From positions 59,831,068 through 59,895,067 of the forward strand of contig NC_061862.1 of assembly GCF_907164915.1 (NCBI RefSeq): 64,000 nt of DNA, read 5' to 3'. Positions 36,390 through 46,767 of the stretch are shown here, one piece after another (the stretch's first letter is position 1; each line of letters begins with the position of its first letter). The notes under the pieces were generated by a model that was given only the letters and a program-made list of their open reading frames with translations, was not told where the DNA came from and did not search any database. The translations under genes were made by a program, and so were the position numbers. The DNA is from Impatiens glandulifera. Lineage: Eukaryota; Streptophyta; Magnoliopsida; Ericales; Balsaminaceae.

Positions 36390-36880
36390 TTACATTTCTC
36401 TTACATAATTCTAACCTAAATCAAACCTAATTCAAACCTAATCTAACATAAATCAAACCAAATATCTAACATATTAATTACATCCTTATAACCTAAATCT
36501 AACATTAATCAAACCTAATATAACATAAATAAAACCAAATCTAACATAAATCAAACCAAATATCAAACATATTAACATATATCTAACATATTAATTACAT
36601 CCTTATAACCTAAATCAAACCAAATCTAACATTAATTAAACCAAATCTAACATAAATCAAACCAAATCTAACATAAATCAAACTAAATCTAATATAAATC
36701 AAACATAAATCAAACGTAATCAAACATAAATCAAACCAAATATCTAACATGTTAACATATATCTAACATATTGATTACATAATTATAACCTAAATCAAAC
36801 CTAATATAACCTAAATCAAACCCAATATCTAACATATTAACCATAAATCTAACATATATATTAACATAATAATAACTTAA
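36390..36880. repeat. Minisatellite upstream of the transposase
   Basis: Irregular repetition of AAATCAAACC(T/A)AATCTAACAT units of about 20 bp, often on the register TAAATCAAACCAAAT, over nearly 500 bp just 5' of the transposase start. Confidence 0.85.
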
Positions 36881-37119
36881 ACTAATTATATTCATGTAAT
36901 TAACCTTGAAATGCAGGCGGAGGCATGGCGACGACAAGAGGTTCAAGCGGCGACTTCAGTCCTTAATCCGACGGTGAGAGGAACGACTTCAGTCTTCAAT
37001 CCGGTGGTGGCGTCGTCTTCAATCGGTGGCGGGCGGCGCAGGCGGATCTATCGGGGAGAGAGAAGAGTGAAAGCGGAGGCGGAAGTAATGAGGAAGAAAG
37101 AAAGGACTTTTTTTCTTTA

Positions 37120-37345
37120 AACATGTAATTATCGAGAATTATATAAAAACTCTCGGTTTTGATCAATTCCTTAATTCCAAGAGATTTAGACATATCTCTC
37201 GATTTTGAACATTTTCTAAATTCCGAGAGATATGTCTAAATCTCTCGGTTTTGGCAAATGACATAATTAATTTTAAAAAGAGAAAACCAAGAGATTTTTG
37301 TATACCTCTCGGTTTTAAAGACTATTACTGAATGATATACTTAAA
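37120..37345. repeat. CACTA right-side CCGAGAG hairpin repeats
   Basis: Inverted arms such as AACTCTCGGTTTT and CCGAGAGATATGTCTAAATC then TCTCGG match the motif class at the left end and mark this as the same element. Confidence 0.75.
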
Positions 37346-37351
37346 TCTCTT

Positions 37352-38020
37352 GGTATTATCACTTCATAATTTTTAATTTAATTGGTGTTTCACCTTCTAA
37401 TAACCTTGAACATCATTAATTTAACACATTTGATATCCTTAAAACATTACAAAATCCCAAAACATCCTTATAATCAAACTTTACACACATCCTTATTATC
37501 ATCAAACACAAACATACACATACACTTCTTTATATAATAAAACACAATCATATACACTTATAAAATTAAACATAATCCCTCTATTTAAAAAATAACACAC
37601 ACTTGATTAGCTTAATTAAGAGTTTAGATTAGAAAGTGAAACACCAATTAAATTAGCAAATTATGAAGTGGTAATACCGAAAGATTTATAAACATCTTTC
37701 AGTATAAAAGCATAATACAAAAATACAAAAAGTTAATGGTATATCTCTAGGTATTACCACTTCAAAATTTGTTAATTTAATTGGTGTTTCATTTTCTAAT
37801 AACCTTGAACAACATTAATTTAACATATTTGATACCCTTAAAACATTATACAAACCAACACATCTTTATAATCAAACTTTAAACACATCATTATTATCAT
37901 CAAACACAAACATACATATACACTTCTTTATAGAATCAAACACAATCATATACATTTATAAAATTAAACACAATCTTTATGATTAAAAAATAACACACAC
38001 TTGATGTGCTTAGGAGTTTA
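37352..38020. repeat. Direct repeat of ~265 bp with an inverted segment between
   Basis: GGTATTA(T/C)CACTTCA at about 37352 and 37750 starts two copies that run on with TTAATTTAATTGGTGTTTCA, ACATACACTTCTTTATA and AACACACACTTGAT. Between them at about 37636-37674 the same start occurs inverted (TGAAACACCAATTAAATTAG ... GAAGTGGTAATACC). Confidence 0.8.
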
Positions 38021-38089
38021 GACAAACTAAAAAGTGAAAAATCAAATAAAAGAGGGGGTGAATACCGAAAGCAAATCAATTAACTTTTA

Positions 38090-39700
38090 GTACCTACATT
38101 CAAAACCGAGAGATTTTCAAATATTTTTCGGTACTAACCTTTAATAGATTGTTTTGGGGGAAGAGTTAAAACCGAAGGTTTATTGAAAAACTTTTGGGTA
38201 ATTACCCCTTCCAACACTTAAAATTATTTTATATTTTTTTTGGGAAGAGTCAAAACCGAAGATTTATTGGAAAACCGAAGATTTATTGGAAAACCTTCAT
38301 AATTATCCTTCCCAACACTTATAATTATTTTCTGTTTTTTTGGGAAGAGTCAAAACTGAAGGTTTATTGAAAAACCTTCATAATTACCCCTTTCTAACAC
38401 TTAGAATTATTTTATGTTTATTAGAAAGAGTCAAAACCGAAGGTTTAATGAAAAACCTTCGCAATTACCCTTCGCAACACTTAAAATTATTTTATGTTTT
38501 TTGGGTAGAGTCAAAACCGAAGATTTATTTAAAAAACCTTCGCAATTACCCCTCACAACACTTAGAATTATTTTATGTTTTTTGGGGAAGAGTCAAAATC
38601 GAAATTTTATTGAAAAACCTTCGCAATTACCCATTCCCAATACTTTGAATTATTTTATGTTTTTTCAAGGGTCGAAACCGAAGATTTATTGAAAATCCTT
38701 TGCAATTACTCTTCCCAATTTATTAAAAAAACTTTCGCAATTACCTTTCCCAACACTTAGAATTATTTTTTGTTTTTTTGAGAAGAGTCAAAACCGAAAG
38801 TTTATCGAAAAATCTTCGCAATTACCCTTTCCCCAACACTTAGAATTATTTTATTTTTTTAAGAGTCAAAACCGACAGTTTTTTGAATAACCTTCGCAAT
38901 TATACCCTTCCCAACACTTATAATTATTTTCTATTTTTTTGGGAGATTCAAAACTGAAGGTTTATTGAAAAACCTTCTCAATTACCCCTTCCCAACACTT
39001 ATAATTATTTTATACTTTTTTGGAAGAGTCAAAATCGAATGTTTATTGAAAAACCTTCGCAATTAACCCTTCCCAATACTTAGAATTATTTTCTGTATTG
39101 GGGGAAGAGTTAAAACCGAAGGTTTATTTAAAAACTTCACAATTACCCCTTCTCAACACTTAAAATTATTTTATGTTTTTATGGGAAGAGTCAAAACCAA
39201 ATGTTTATTGAAAATCTTCGCATTACCCCTTCCCAACACTTAGAATTATTTTATGTTTTTTGGGGAATAGTCAAAACCGAAAGTTTATTGAAAACCTTTC
39301 GCAATTACCCCTTCAAAACACTTAGAATTATTTTATGTTTTTTTGGGGAAGAGTCGAAATCGAAGGTTTATTGAAAAACCTTCGCAATTACCCTTCGTAA
39401 CACTTATAATTATTTTATGTTTTTTTTAGAAGAGTCAAAATCGAAGATTTATTGAAAAACCTTCACAATTACTTTTTGGGGAGAGTCAAAACCGAGGGTT
39501 TTTGAATAACCTTCGCAAGTACTCTCTCCCCAACACTTAAAATTATTTTTTGTTTTTTTGGGAAGAGTCAAAACCGAAAGTTTATTGAATAACCTTTGCA
39601 ATTACCCTCATAACAACACTTATAATTATTTTATGTTTTTTGGGAGAGTCAAACCCGAGGGTTTCTGAAAAACTTTCGGTGAAAACTCATAACACCGAAG
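38090..39700. repeat. Tandem array of ~85-bp hairpin units (CACTA subterminal)
   Basis: About 18 units of type GGGAAGAGTCAAAACCGAAG, GTTTATTGAAAAACCTTCGC, AATTACCCCTTCCCAACACT, then TAGAATTATTTTATGTTTTT. In each, GAAGGTTT pairs with AAACCTTC across a loop of about five bases. Unit length and sequence vary moderately. Confidence 0.9.
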
Positions 39701-39744
39701 GTTTTACACACCTCTCAGAATTTACTTTTAATAATGAAAGATTT

Positions 39745-39945
39745 CTTCATTATATCAGACATTATATTTCATTATAAAAAAAATTACATTTCAGTATATA
39801 AGAGTTTAAATTTCAGTTTAAAACACAATTTAGTTGAGTTTTAAAAATAGTAATGTTTAGTGTAAAAGAAATTACACTTCAATATATAAAATATTACACT
39901 TCAGTTTAAATGACATTACACTTCAGTGTATCAGACATTACACTT
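39745..39945. repeat. AT-rich tandem repeat, right flank of the CACTA element
   Basis: It shares TTCATTATATCAGACATTA, CAGTATATAAGAGTTTAAAT and AATTTAGTTGAGTTTTAAAA with 29460-30156, so the CACTA element sits inside, or between copies of, this repeat. Confidence 0.8.
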
Positions 39946-39995
39946 GAAAATGACGAATGATCGATGTGCGAAGACGAGGAAGAGGGAAGTTTTAC

Positions 39996-40196
39996 CTGCT
40001 CTATAGTTAGCAGTTGTTGAGACAACGTGTTTCCGGAGGACATTGAGGAGACATTGTCATAGTCAAATCTAAGGCTCAAGCGGGGAATGTAGCCCTGGAC
40101 CATATCGGTGATTTCCTTAAAACGCCGAAAATAAACCAAATCTACGTGATCCGCCCTAACAAATCCATCACTTCCTCCTTTGTTTTTATCTCTCAT
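39996..40196 (-). pseudogene. Unidentified first-exon-like coding fragment
   Basis: Minus strand: ATG at 40196 opens exactly 67 codons that end at a good donor (GAGCAG|GTAAAA). It starts MRDKNKGGSDGFVRADHVDL. GC content is higher than its surroundings. The GFVRADxxDL stretch recalls the N-terminus of some plant Raf-like kinases, from memory and weakly. No further exon was found; the downstream sequence is the AT-rich repeat. It may be a captured gene fragment or the 5' end of a broken gene. Confidence 0.35.
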
Positions 40197-40399
40197 GTGT
40201 ATTTGACTTTTGAGAGGGGAAGAAAGATGCGAGAAAAAAAATTTGATAAAAAAAGGAAGAGGCGCGGAAAAAGAATAGGATTTGTAATTTTTTTTATGGA
40301 AAGAAAGGGGAGTCACTCTCCCGGTCTCTCCATAAATGATTATTCTTATATTTTTATACCGACATCAACAAGAGAATATTTCATTACAAATAATTAATA

Positions 40400-41130
40400 C
40401 AAATAATTGTAAAATCTTTATTAAATAGAAAAAATTTGTACATAAGCAACCATATACTTTTATATTGTGAGTCGGAGACGGAATAAGCTTGAGAACACAT
40501 TTGGTGTCTAGTTTAAATAGTTTTTAAGTATAGGTCCAAAGTTAATACTTTTGATATTTTGATAAGTTTAAATGTGTTTCCAAAACAGGGATGAATTTAC
40601 ATAGGACTTGTACTAGGTATTTTTTTTTTTTCGTTCAACTTTTTATAAGTTCAGTTTTACATAAATTCAAGCCTCTTAATTTTTAAATTATTTTTTTTTA
40701 CATTAAGTTTATGCCACCTAAATAGTTGAAAATGTATTATTAATTGACACACAATGCACATAAGATATATCAAAATAGTTGAAACAAATACTTTGGCGAC
40801 ACATAAAATTTGATATATCGACACATGTGTCACCAAATATCTTAATAGCACAAAGCTTTGCATTGTTATAAGATGAGTGATAGGAGAGAGAATGACGTGA
40901 CATCACGTTATTAGTTTTAAAATAAAAAGTATAAAGAAAGTAGAAAGATAAATTTTATTAGTTTTTTCAACAAATCAAATTACGCCACGTCATTCACTCC
41001 TCCAAATTTCTTCCTCAAATCGTTTCTTTTTATTATAAATAATTTGGCAAACTGATATACTGACACATAATATTACCGGTAAAAATATGCATATAAAATT
41101 TGTCGGTTTATGTGTATAATTATTTGCCAA
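40400..41130. other. AT-rich intergenic sequence, no gene seen
   Basis: No coding or RNA gene recognised. Confidence 0.5.
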
Positions 41131-41133
41131 TTA

Positions 41134-42627
41134 GGTAGTGTTTGGTACGTGGTACAAATTATATAGGGTATAAATTTAACGAGGTATAAATAATGGGAGG
41201 TGTTTTTCCCACCTCCTCCCATATTCCCACCCCCACCCCACCCTCACTACTCAATTAACTCCAAAATTATTTATTTATCTCTTTCACTTTTATATATTTA
41301 CCTTTCTTATTTTATTTATTTTACTTATTTTATTTTATTTAATTATTAAGTTTTTTTTATTAAATATAATTAATTAATTTTTAATATGTTTTTTAACTTT
41401 ATTTATTTAATTAAACATACAAAATATTATTATTTTTATATTATAATTATTTAAAATATATTTAATATTAAATTATTATTTAATAGATAATTTTATTTAT
41501 AAAACAAATGAATCCTTCAACTATTGTTTTTATAAGTATTTTAATATATATATATATAATTAATATAATAAAATATTAAATATTTATATTTTATTAAATC
41601 AAGACAACTTTAATATTTTATATATTTTAAACAATTATAATATAAAAATAATAATATTTTGTATTTTTAATTAAATAAATAAAATAGAAAAAATATTAAA
41701 AATTAATTAATTAATTATATTTAATGATAAAAAACTTAATAAGTAAATAAAATAAAATAATTAAAATAAATAAGATAAGAAATGTAAATATATAAAAATG
41801 AAAGGGATAAATAAGTAATTTTTGAGTTAATTAAGGAGTAGTGCTGGGAGTGGGAATATGGGAGGGGTGAGAAAAGTAATCTGCATAAATAATATATAAT
41901 ATAGGGTAGTATAAATTGTATAGATATTGATGTTTGGTATGAATTATAAGAAATGGTATAAGTTGTATATGGTTTATAATTTTGTATTTGATATATAGTA
42001 TAAGAACGTATATAAGTTGTATAAATATTAATTTAAAATTTTAATTATTATAATTATTTTATATTTATTTATATTATAAATAATATTGTTTATTATTATA
42101 AATTATTGTAATGTAAATTTAATCAACATATAAAAAATTAATTATAATATAAACGATAAATTATGTTTATTTAGTTTAAATATTATTAATAATTGTAATA
42201 AAATAAAATTATTATTTATAATATAAGTAAATATATAAATTAATAATTAATAAAATTATCATTATAAAAATAAATACATATCTTTTAATTAAAATATTAA
42301 ATTATTTAAAAATATATATTAAAAATAATTAAATATAATAATAATAATATTAAAATTAAATAAAATATATTTAATATATTATATAATAATAAGTTATATA
42401 TAATATTAATAAAGATTATAATGAGAAATTAAAAATTAAGTGATATAAAAAAGTACTGTTATAACTAGGGGTACTAGTTACAATTTTATACTAAATATGA
42501 GGTATAAATTTAAAATTTATATCAACAGTAAAATCCTAAAAAATCACCATATTAAAACATTATTGGTATAGGTTATACTATTGTGATAGTGTTATACCCT
42601 GTATACCTTATACCAAACACACGTGTA
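41134..42627. mobile_element. TIR element of the GTGTTTGGTA type (Harbinger/hAT-like), TTA-flanked
   Basis: The left end GGTAGTGTTTGGTACGTGGT and the inverted right end TACACGTGTGTTTGGTATAA share GTGTTTGGTA. Further in, ATAGGGTATAAATTT and, inverted, ACAGGGTATAAC also match. TTA occurs on both sides (41131-41133 and 42628-42630), fitting PIF/Harbinger target preference. The interior is extremely AT-rich, has no transposase, and contains a second, nested-looking inverted repeat. Confidence 0.6.
41206..41873. repeat. Long inverted repeat (arms ~265 bp), foldback structure
   Basis: The left arm, from CTCCTCCCATATTCCCAC at about 41211 to about 41470, aligns with the reverse complement of about 41873-41610. 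Matching landmarks are CCCATATTCCCAC, TTTTATATATTTAC and ACAAAATATTATTATTTTTA. By eye identity is about 85-90 percent. A transcript would fold into a long near-perfect hairpin. Confidence 0.85.
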
Positions 42628-42639
42628 TTAAAATATTTT

Positions 42640-44890
42640 TCTTTATTCTTTTCCTAAACAAATATTTATCTTTATTTTCCAGTAACATTTCTAATATTAA
42701 TTTTAAAGTTTAATATCTACATAATTACAGAAATAAAATATTTAAAATCAAAATTATAAATTTTAATTAATAAAATATTATATTATTTAATATTTCACAA
42801 TTTGACTAACATGTGATAGTAGAATTCTTGTAATATAATCACATATTCACATCAAACTCTACAGTATTTCCCTATTCTTTCAATTACTTTAACTCAGTTG
42901 TACGTTGAAAAGTAAAATTAAGCAAAAAGAAATATTGATTAAATGATACTTAAAATATTGGTGATTATCTTGAAAGATCATCACCAATATAATAGAATTG
43001 GAAAAAAAAAATGTTATTATAATTAAAAGGAACCACATATATAATCTTTTGGAGTAATTATTTCCCTTTAAACACTTTTTCTTTGTCATTATTATTTATG
43101 AGGAATTGTGGTGCATAAGTAAGTGAGACCCTATCTAGAATTGAAGAAGAAACAACTTAGCACATGTTACTATTAGTTTTTTAAATAAATAATTTCATTA
43201 GAAGAAGTTAAACAAGGGAAACAAAACAAAACATTATATTATAATTTATTCATAGTTTATAAATTAGGTTATATTTATAAGATTCTTCACAATTATAATA
43301 TTCACTTGTTCAAGGTGCATGGAACCTCATCAAGCTACTTTAGATTCTAGTTTAGGTTGGAACTAAGCAGAAGAAGAGGAGAAGCTTCCTATTTTTTTTA
43401 ATATTACTTGTTCATCATGTTCTTTGATCTCCTTTTCTCTACTTATATATTTTTTAAATAAAATGAATAAATCAACTCTTTATTTAATTGTTATATATCC
43501 GGTCGTCCATTTCGGTTCGGAGTCATCAACATATCTTTTAGAGGATATGAGTGCCCCTATAGAAAGATGTCTTTAATATATGTATATAATAAAGGTAACT
43601 TGTGACAAAAATCAGTGATTAAGAAGTTAAATGTTACAAGTTTGATTTTCATTTACAAAACTTTAAGTTGAAGTGAATGTCATGATTGTGAGATCAGGTT
43701 AACTTTCTAAGTAAAATAAATAAAATAAAATTATGTAGGTTAATATAATTTTCATTAGAATTCAAGGCTAAAAAATTGTGTTAAGTAGATCTTGGTCAAT
43801 AGAAGTCACTATTAATTACTTAGCTTAGTGTTCAAGTTATATTAAATGGTTGACTAATTATGAGTTCTTAAGTTTGATGATTGAAAACGTAAAACTAAAA
43901 ACAAAAAGTAATGACAGTTAGATTGTGAAAATACTTAATAGTTAATTAATTGATAAATCAAAATAGAAATATATTTCTTAATTTTAAGCGCCAGAAACTA
44001 AGAAAAAAAACGTTTTGGATTCGAATATGTATCATGTAATCAAACTAATTCCTATTTGTAGAATTATATGCTTAAAATTACATCAATTCCTTTTTCAAAT
44101 CTTGTTTCAGCTGCACAAATCCTTCTCTTTGTCACATCCACAAAAGGGTTTTGTTGTTCTAAGTTCCTTAAATACCAATGAGATGCACACAAAAAATTGA
44201 TTCTAATATGTTGGTTAAAAAATTGAAAAAAGAAAAGAAAATGACCATTAGAACAATCAATTGCTAAGCTAACTAGTCTTTAATGGTTCCACATAAGAAC
44301 TCTAAGGAGAGCCACTCATCAAATTTAACTAGTACTATTGCACCCAATATATATTAAAGGATGTTTTTTTTACAAGAATCATATATTATCTATCCTAAAT
44401 AATATGGCAATATATTTTGCACTTCTTTATTTTCTAAAAGAAATAACACAACCTTGACCTCCAATAATTAGCATTGTGAAATAATCTATATACACGTTAA
44501 CATGTTTAAAAAAAAGTATTTAATTGTTGAGGATAAACAATTCATAAAATTTGTATGCTTTTAAATTCACAATGATGTCTGAGGATAAACAAATTATGAA
44601 TAGAAAATGTGTGCTTATAAATTCACAATGATGATCAAGTGATTTTTTGTTTGGTATTGTGTATCAAACTATTATTGTCCTATATAATTTGTGTAACTCT
44701 CAGCCAAATATTGCCGCAACTACCTCCACTAAATGCGATTTTCATGACCACTATAAATTTTTGTGATGGAATGTTTCTTTTTTAAAGAGAAAAATCACAA
44801 GGGTGAATTAGTATTTAAAAAAAAATTGAATTTCCACTAATATTTTAGTTAGCATGCCACAATAATTTCAACAACTCTTGATCGACCCAA
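42640..44890. other. AT-rich intergenic sequence
   Basis: No gene seen. About 43590-43720 holds a copy of the dispersed SINE-like repeat (AATGTTACAAGTTTGATTTT then CATTTACAAAACTTTAAGTT). Confidence 0.5.
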
Positions 44891-44901
44891 TTTGAATCCT
44901 C

Positions 44902-44958
<57 letters not shown>
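44902..44958. repeat. (TA)n microsatellite
   Basis: TA dinucleotides abut the left edge of the short LTR element. Confidence 0.95.
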
Positions 44959-44959
<1 letters not shown>

Positions 44960-44962
<3 letters not shown>

Positions 44963-45130
44963 AAGAATATAAAAGAAGATTTTATTGAATAATTTTTTCA
45001 ATTACATAAGGTTGTCTCTTATATGGACATTAAATTAAACTTATAAGGAAACTAATATAATATCGATATTATCATAATTTATCATATTGTGATAATATCT
45101 TAATATATTATATTGATTATATTTATTACA
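44960..45130 (-). repeat. LTR of the short copia element (3' LTR in element orientation)
   Basis: It begins TG and ends CA and shares AAGATTTTATTGAATAAT, TTCAATTACATAAG and ATATTGTGATAATAT with 45787-45963. Confidence 0.85.
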
Positions 45131-45786
45131 CCCCACAATCGAAGCAGGTAAACGATGTATGTTGAGATTGGATCGAAACTCTTCAAAAAGAACCCGAAAA
45201 CCCCCAAACAACGATGGAGTAGCAGCCAAAGGCAAAGAGGTGTTCCAGTCAGAGTAGCAGTAAATGAAGATCTAAGCGCTACTGAGGTTGCAAATGATCT
45301 GGAAGTAGATGCATCAAAAAGAGACGACGATGCACTAGTTGTCATTCCAAAAGGAGGATATGGCGAAGAACTAGTGACGGTTGATCCAAATCCTAATGAA
45401 GAAGTGGAGGTTGTGGAAGTCATTATTTTGGTTAATCCAGATATGAAAGGAGTAGAAACTCCAGTTGCACCAAATCCAAAGGAAGGCGTGGAAACGGCTG
45501 AAGCCGAGACACCAGGTGTTTCAAAGGAATGTGTGGAAACAGCTAAAGCCGAGGCACCAGTTGTTCTGAATCCGAAGGCTAGGGCACCACTTGCTCCAAA
45601 CCAAAGGAACTAGTGGAAGCTAATGACACTAAAAAAATAAAATATAAAATAAAAAACAAAATAAAAAAACATAATAAGGTAATAGAATTTATTTGAGCCC
45701 TCCATCAATGACTTAAAGTAACCATTGATGGAGGCAGCGGAAGACTATATTTTGTGCTCAAGGACAAAATTTTGTCTCTGTTACCA
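45131..45786 (-). pseudogene. Internal region of the short copia element
   Basis: The minus frame nearest the PBS-distal end is open for over 130 codons and rich in Ser, Thr, Gly and Phe, with a loose repeat of about 20 residues (GASALAVSTHSFE; GVSASAVSTPSFGFG). After a one-base shift it reads VLFEEFRSNLNIHRLP, the tail that follows RNase H in some copia polyproteins. The opposite strand is also open (45155-45613), but I take that as a by-product of biased composition. Confidence 0.5.
45774..45786 (-). other. Primer binding site of the short copia element
   Basis: The minus strand reads TGGTAACAGAGAC directly after the LTR ending TTCTTACA. It differs from the standard TGGTATCAGAGC by one internal base and an end shift. 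Confidence 0.75.
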
Positions 45787-45963
45787 TGTAAGAATATGAA
45801 AGAAGATTTTATTGAATAATCTTTCAATTACATAAGAATGTCTGTTATATAGACATTAAATTAAATTTATAAGAAAACTAATATAATATAATATCGATAT
45901 TATCACAATTTATTATATTGTGATAATATTTTAATATATTATATTTATTATATATATATTATA
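45787..45963 (-). repeat. LTR of the short copia element (5' LTR in element orientation)
   Basis: Direct repeat of 44960-45130. The far end has decayed into a TATATATATTATA run. Confidence 0.8.
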
Positions 45964-46077
45964 TCTTCTAATTGTCATGGAAGGATAATTTAGCTTAACT
46001 ATAGCAAAAGTAGAGGATGTTGGGTTGATGGAAGGATAGGAAGATTAGTAATTGTGCATTTTTTTTATTATTTATTT

Positions 46078-46459
46078 TTTTGAAAAAACAGGATATGAAT
46101 CTGAGACTAATAAGATAAAAAAGAGATGAAGTATCAATCAAAAAAATACGATAAATAACACATGATTTACATAGAAATCCAAGATGGGAAAAACTACGGA
46201 CAAGAGAAGAAAATTCACTATAGTTAAAATAGACGAGTGTAACTTAGAGAGAGAAAAATAATGACAGATATTTTGTGTGTTAAACTGTGCTGAGTGAATA
46301 AAATTATAACTAAGATCATATATTTATAGGTCACATAACTGAGCTTAGTGGGTCCAATATCAAATAATTAGAATTTTATTTTGTTTTATATTATATTATT
46401 ATATCGCGAGTCTAGACCCAATCTCGATCAACACCCATATGGGTCACCATAATCTAACA
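46078..46459 (-). repeat. Copia-2 3' LTR (left)
   Basis: It shares ATATGAATCTGAGACTAATA, ATATTTATAGGTCACATAAC and CACCATAATCTAACA with the right LTR. On the minus strand it starts TGTTAGATTATGG. Confidence 0.9.
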
Positions 46460-46767
46460 ATCTCCATCTTGACATGGATCTAGTATGTCAAAAAAATTTG
46501 ATCTTCAAATTATAGACAATAATCATAGTAGTCTCCACCTCTTCCAAAAGCCCTATGTGCTTCAACAACCAAGACCAACTAAGTTCGAGCAATGCTCAAA
46601 CTTAGCAATGGAAAGCGCATTCGTCAAGATTATCAACAATATTAATTTTTCTCACATCAATATTACCACGAGCAATAACATCACATACAAAATGATACCG
46701 TACATCAATGTGCTTAGTTATTTCATGAAACATCTGATCTTTCGTCAGAAAAATAACACTTTAACTA

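Larger units (their letters stand above)
30157..39736 (-). mobile_element. Large CACTA (En/Spm) DNA transposon, degraded
   Basis: The left terminus is CACTAGTGAAAAATGGGTC at 30157, followed by CCGAGAG/CTCTCGG subterminal repeats. Two minus-strand genes are present: a TNP2-type transposase (32750-36328) and downstream a Transposase_24/TNPA-like gene (30896-32160), the usual CACTA gene pair. The transcriptional 5' side (right) carries about 2.6 kb of further subterminal repeats. The right terminus is not clean: the best candidate, inverted, is CATTATTAAAAG at 39736. No 3-bp target duplication is found (TTA at the left, AAA at the right). The right end may be mutated or deleted. Confidence 0.85.
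44960..45963 (-). mobile_element. 1-kb internally deleted copia element (TRIM-like), minus strand
   Basis: Direct repeats of about 171 and 177 bp start TGTAAGAATAT and (left copy) end TTATTACA. On the minus strand the order is LTR, TGGTAACAGAGAC (one change from the copia primer site), about 650 bp of internal sequence, a copia C-terminal tail (FEEFRSNLNIHR), purine-rich GATTGTGGGGTG, then LTR. It thus keeps all replication signals but lacks protease, integrase, RT and RNase H. Flanks are AT-repetitive and no target duplication can be read. Confidence 0.85.

Noticed and set aside
36911..37120. 69-codon plus frame upstream of the CACTA transposase
   Set aside because: Opposite strand to the transposase leader, purine-rich simple composition, no domain.
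45155..45613. 152-codon plus-strand frame rich in Val, Glu and Pro
   Set aside because: It lies antisense within the short copia element. The minus strand is the element's sense strand, as shown by PBS, PPT and the FEEFRSNLN tail. Kept only as a side note.
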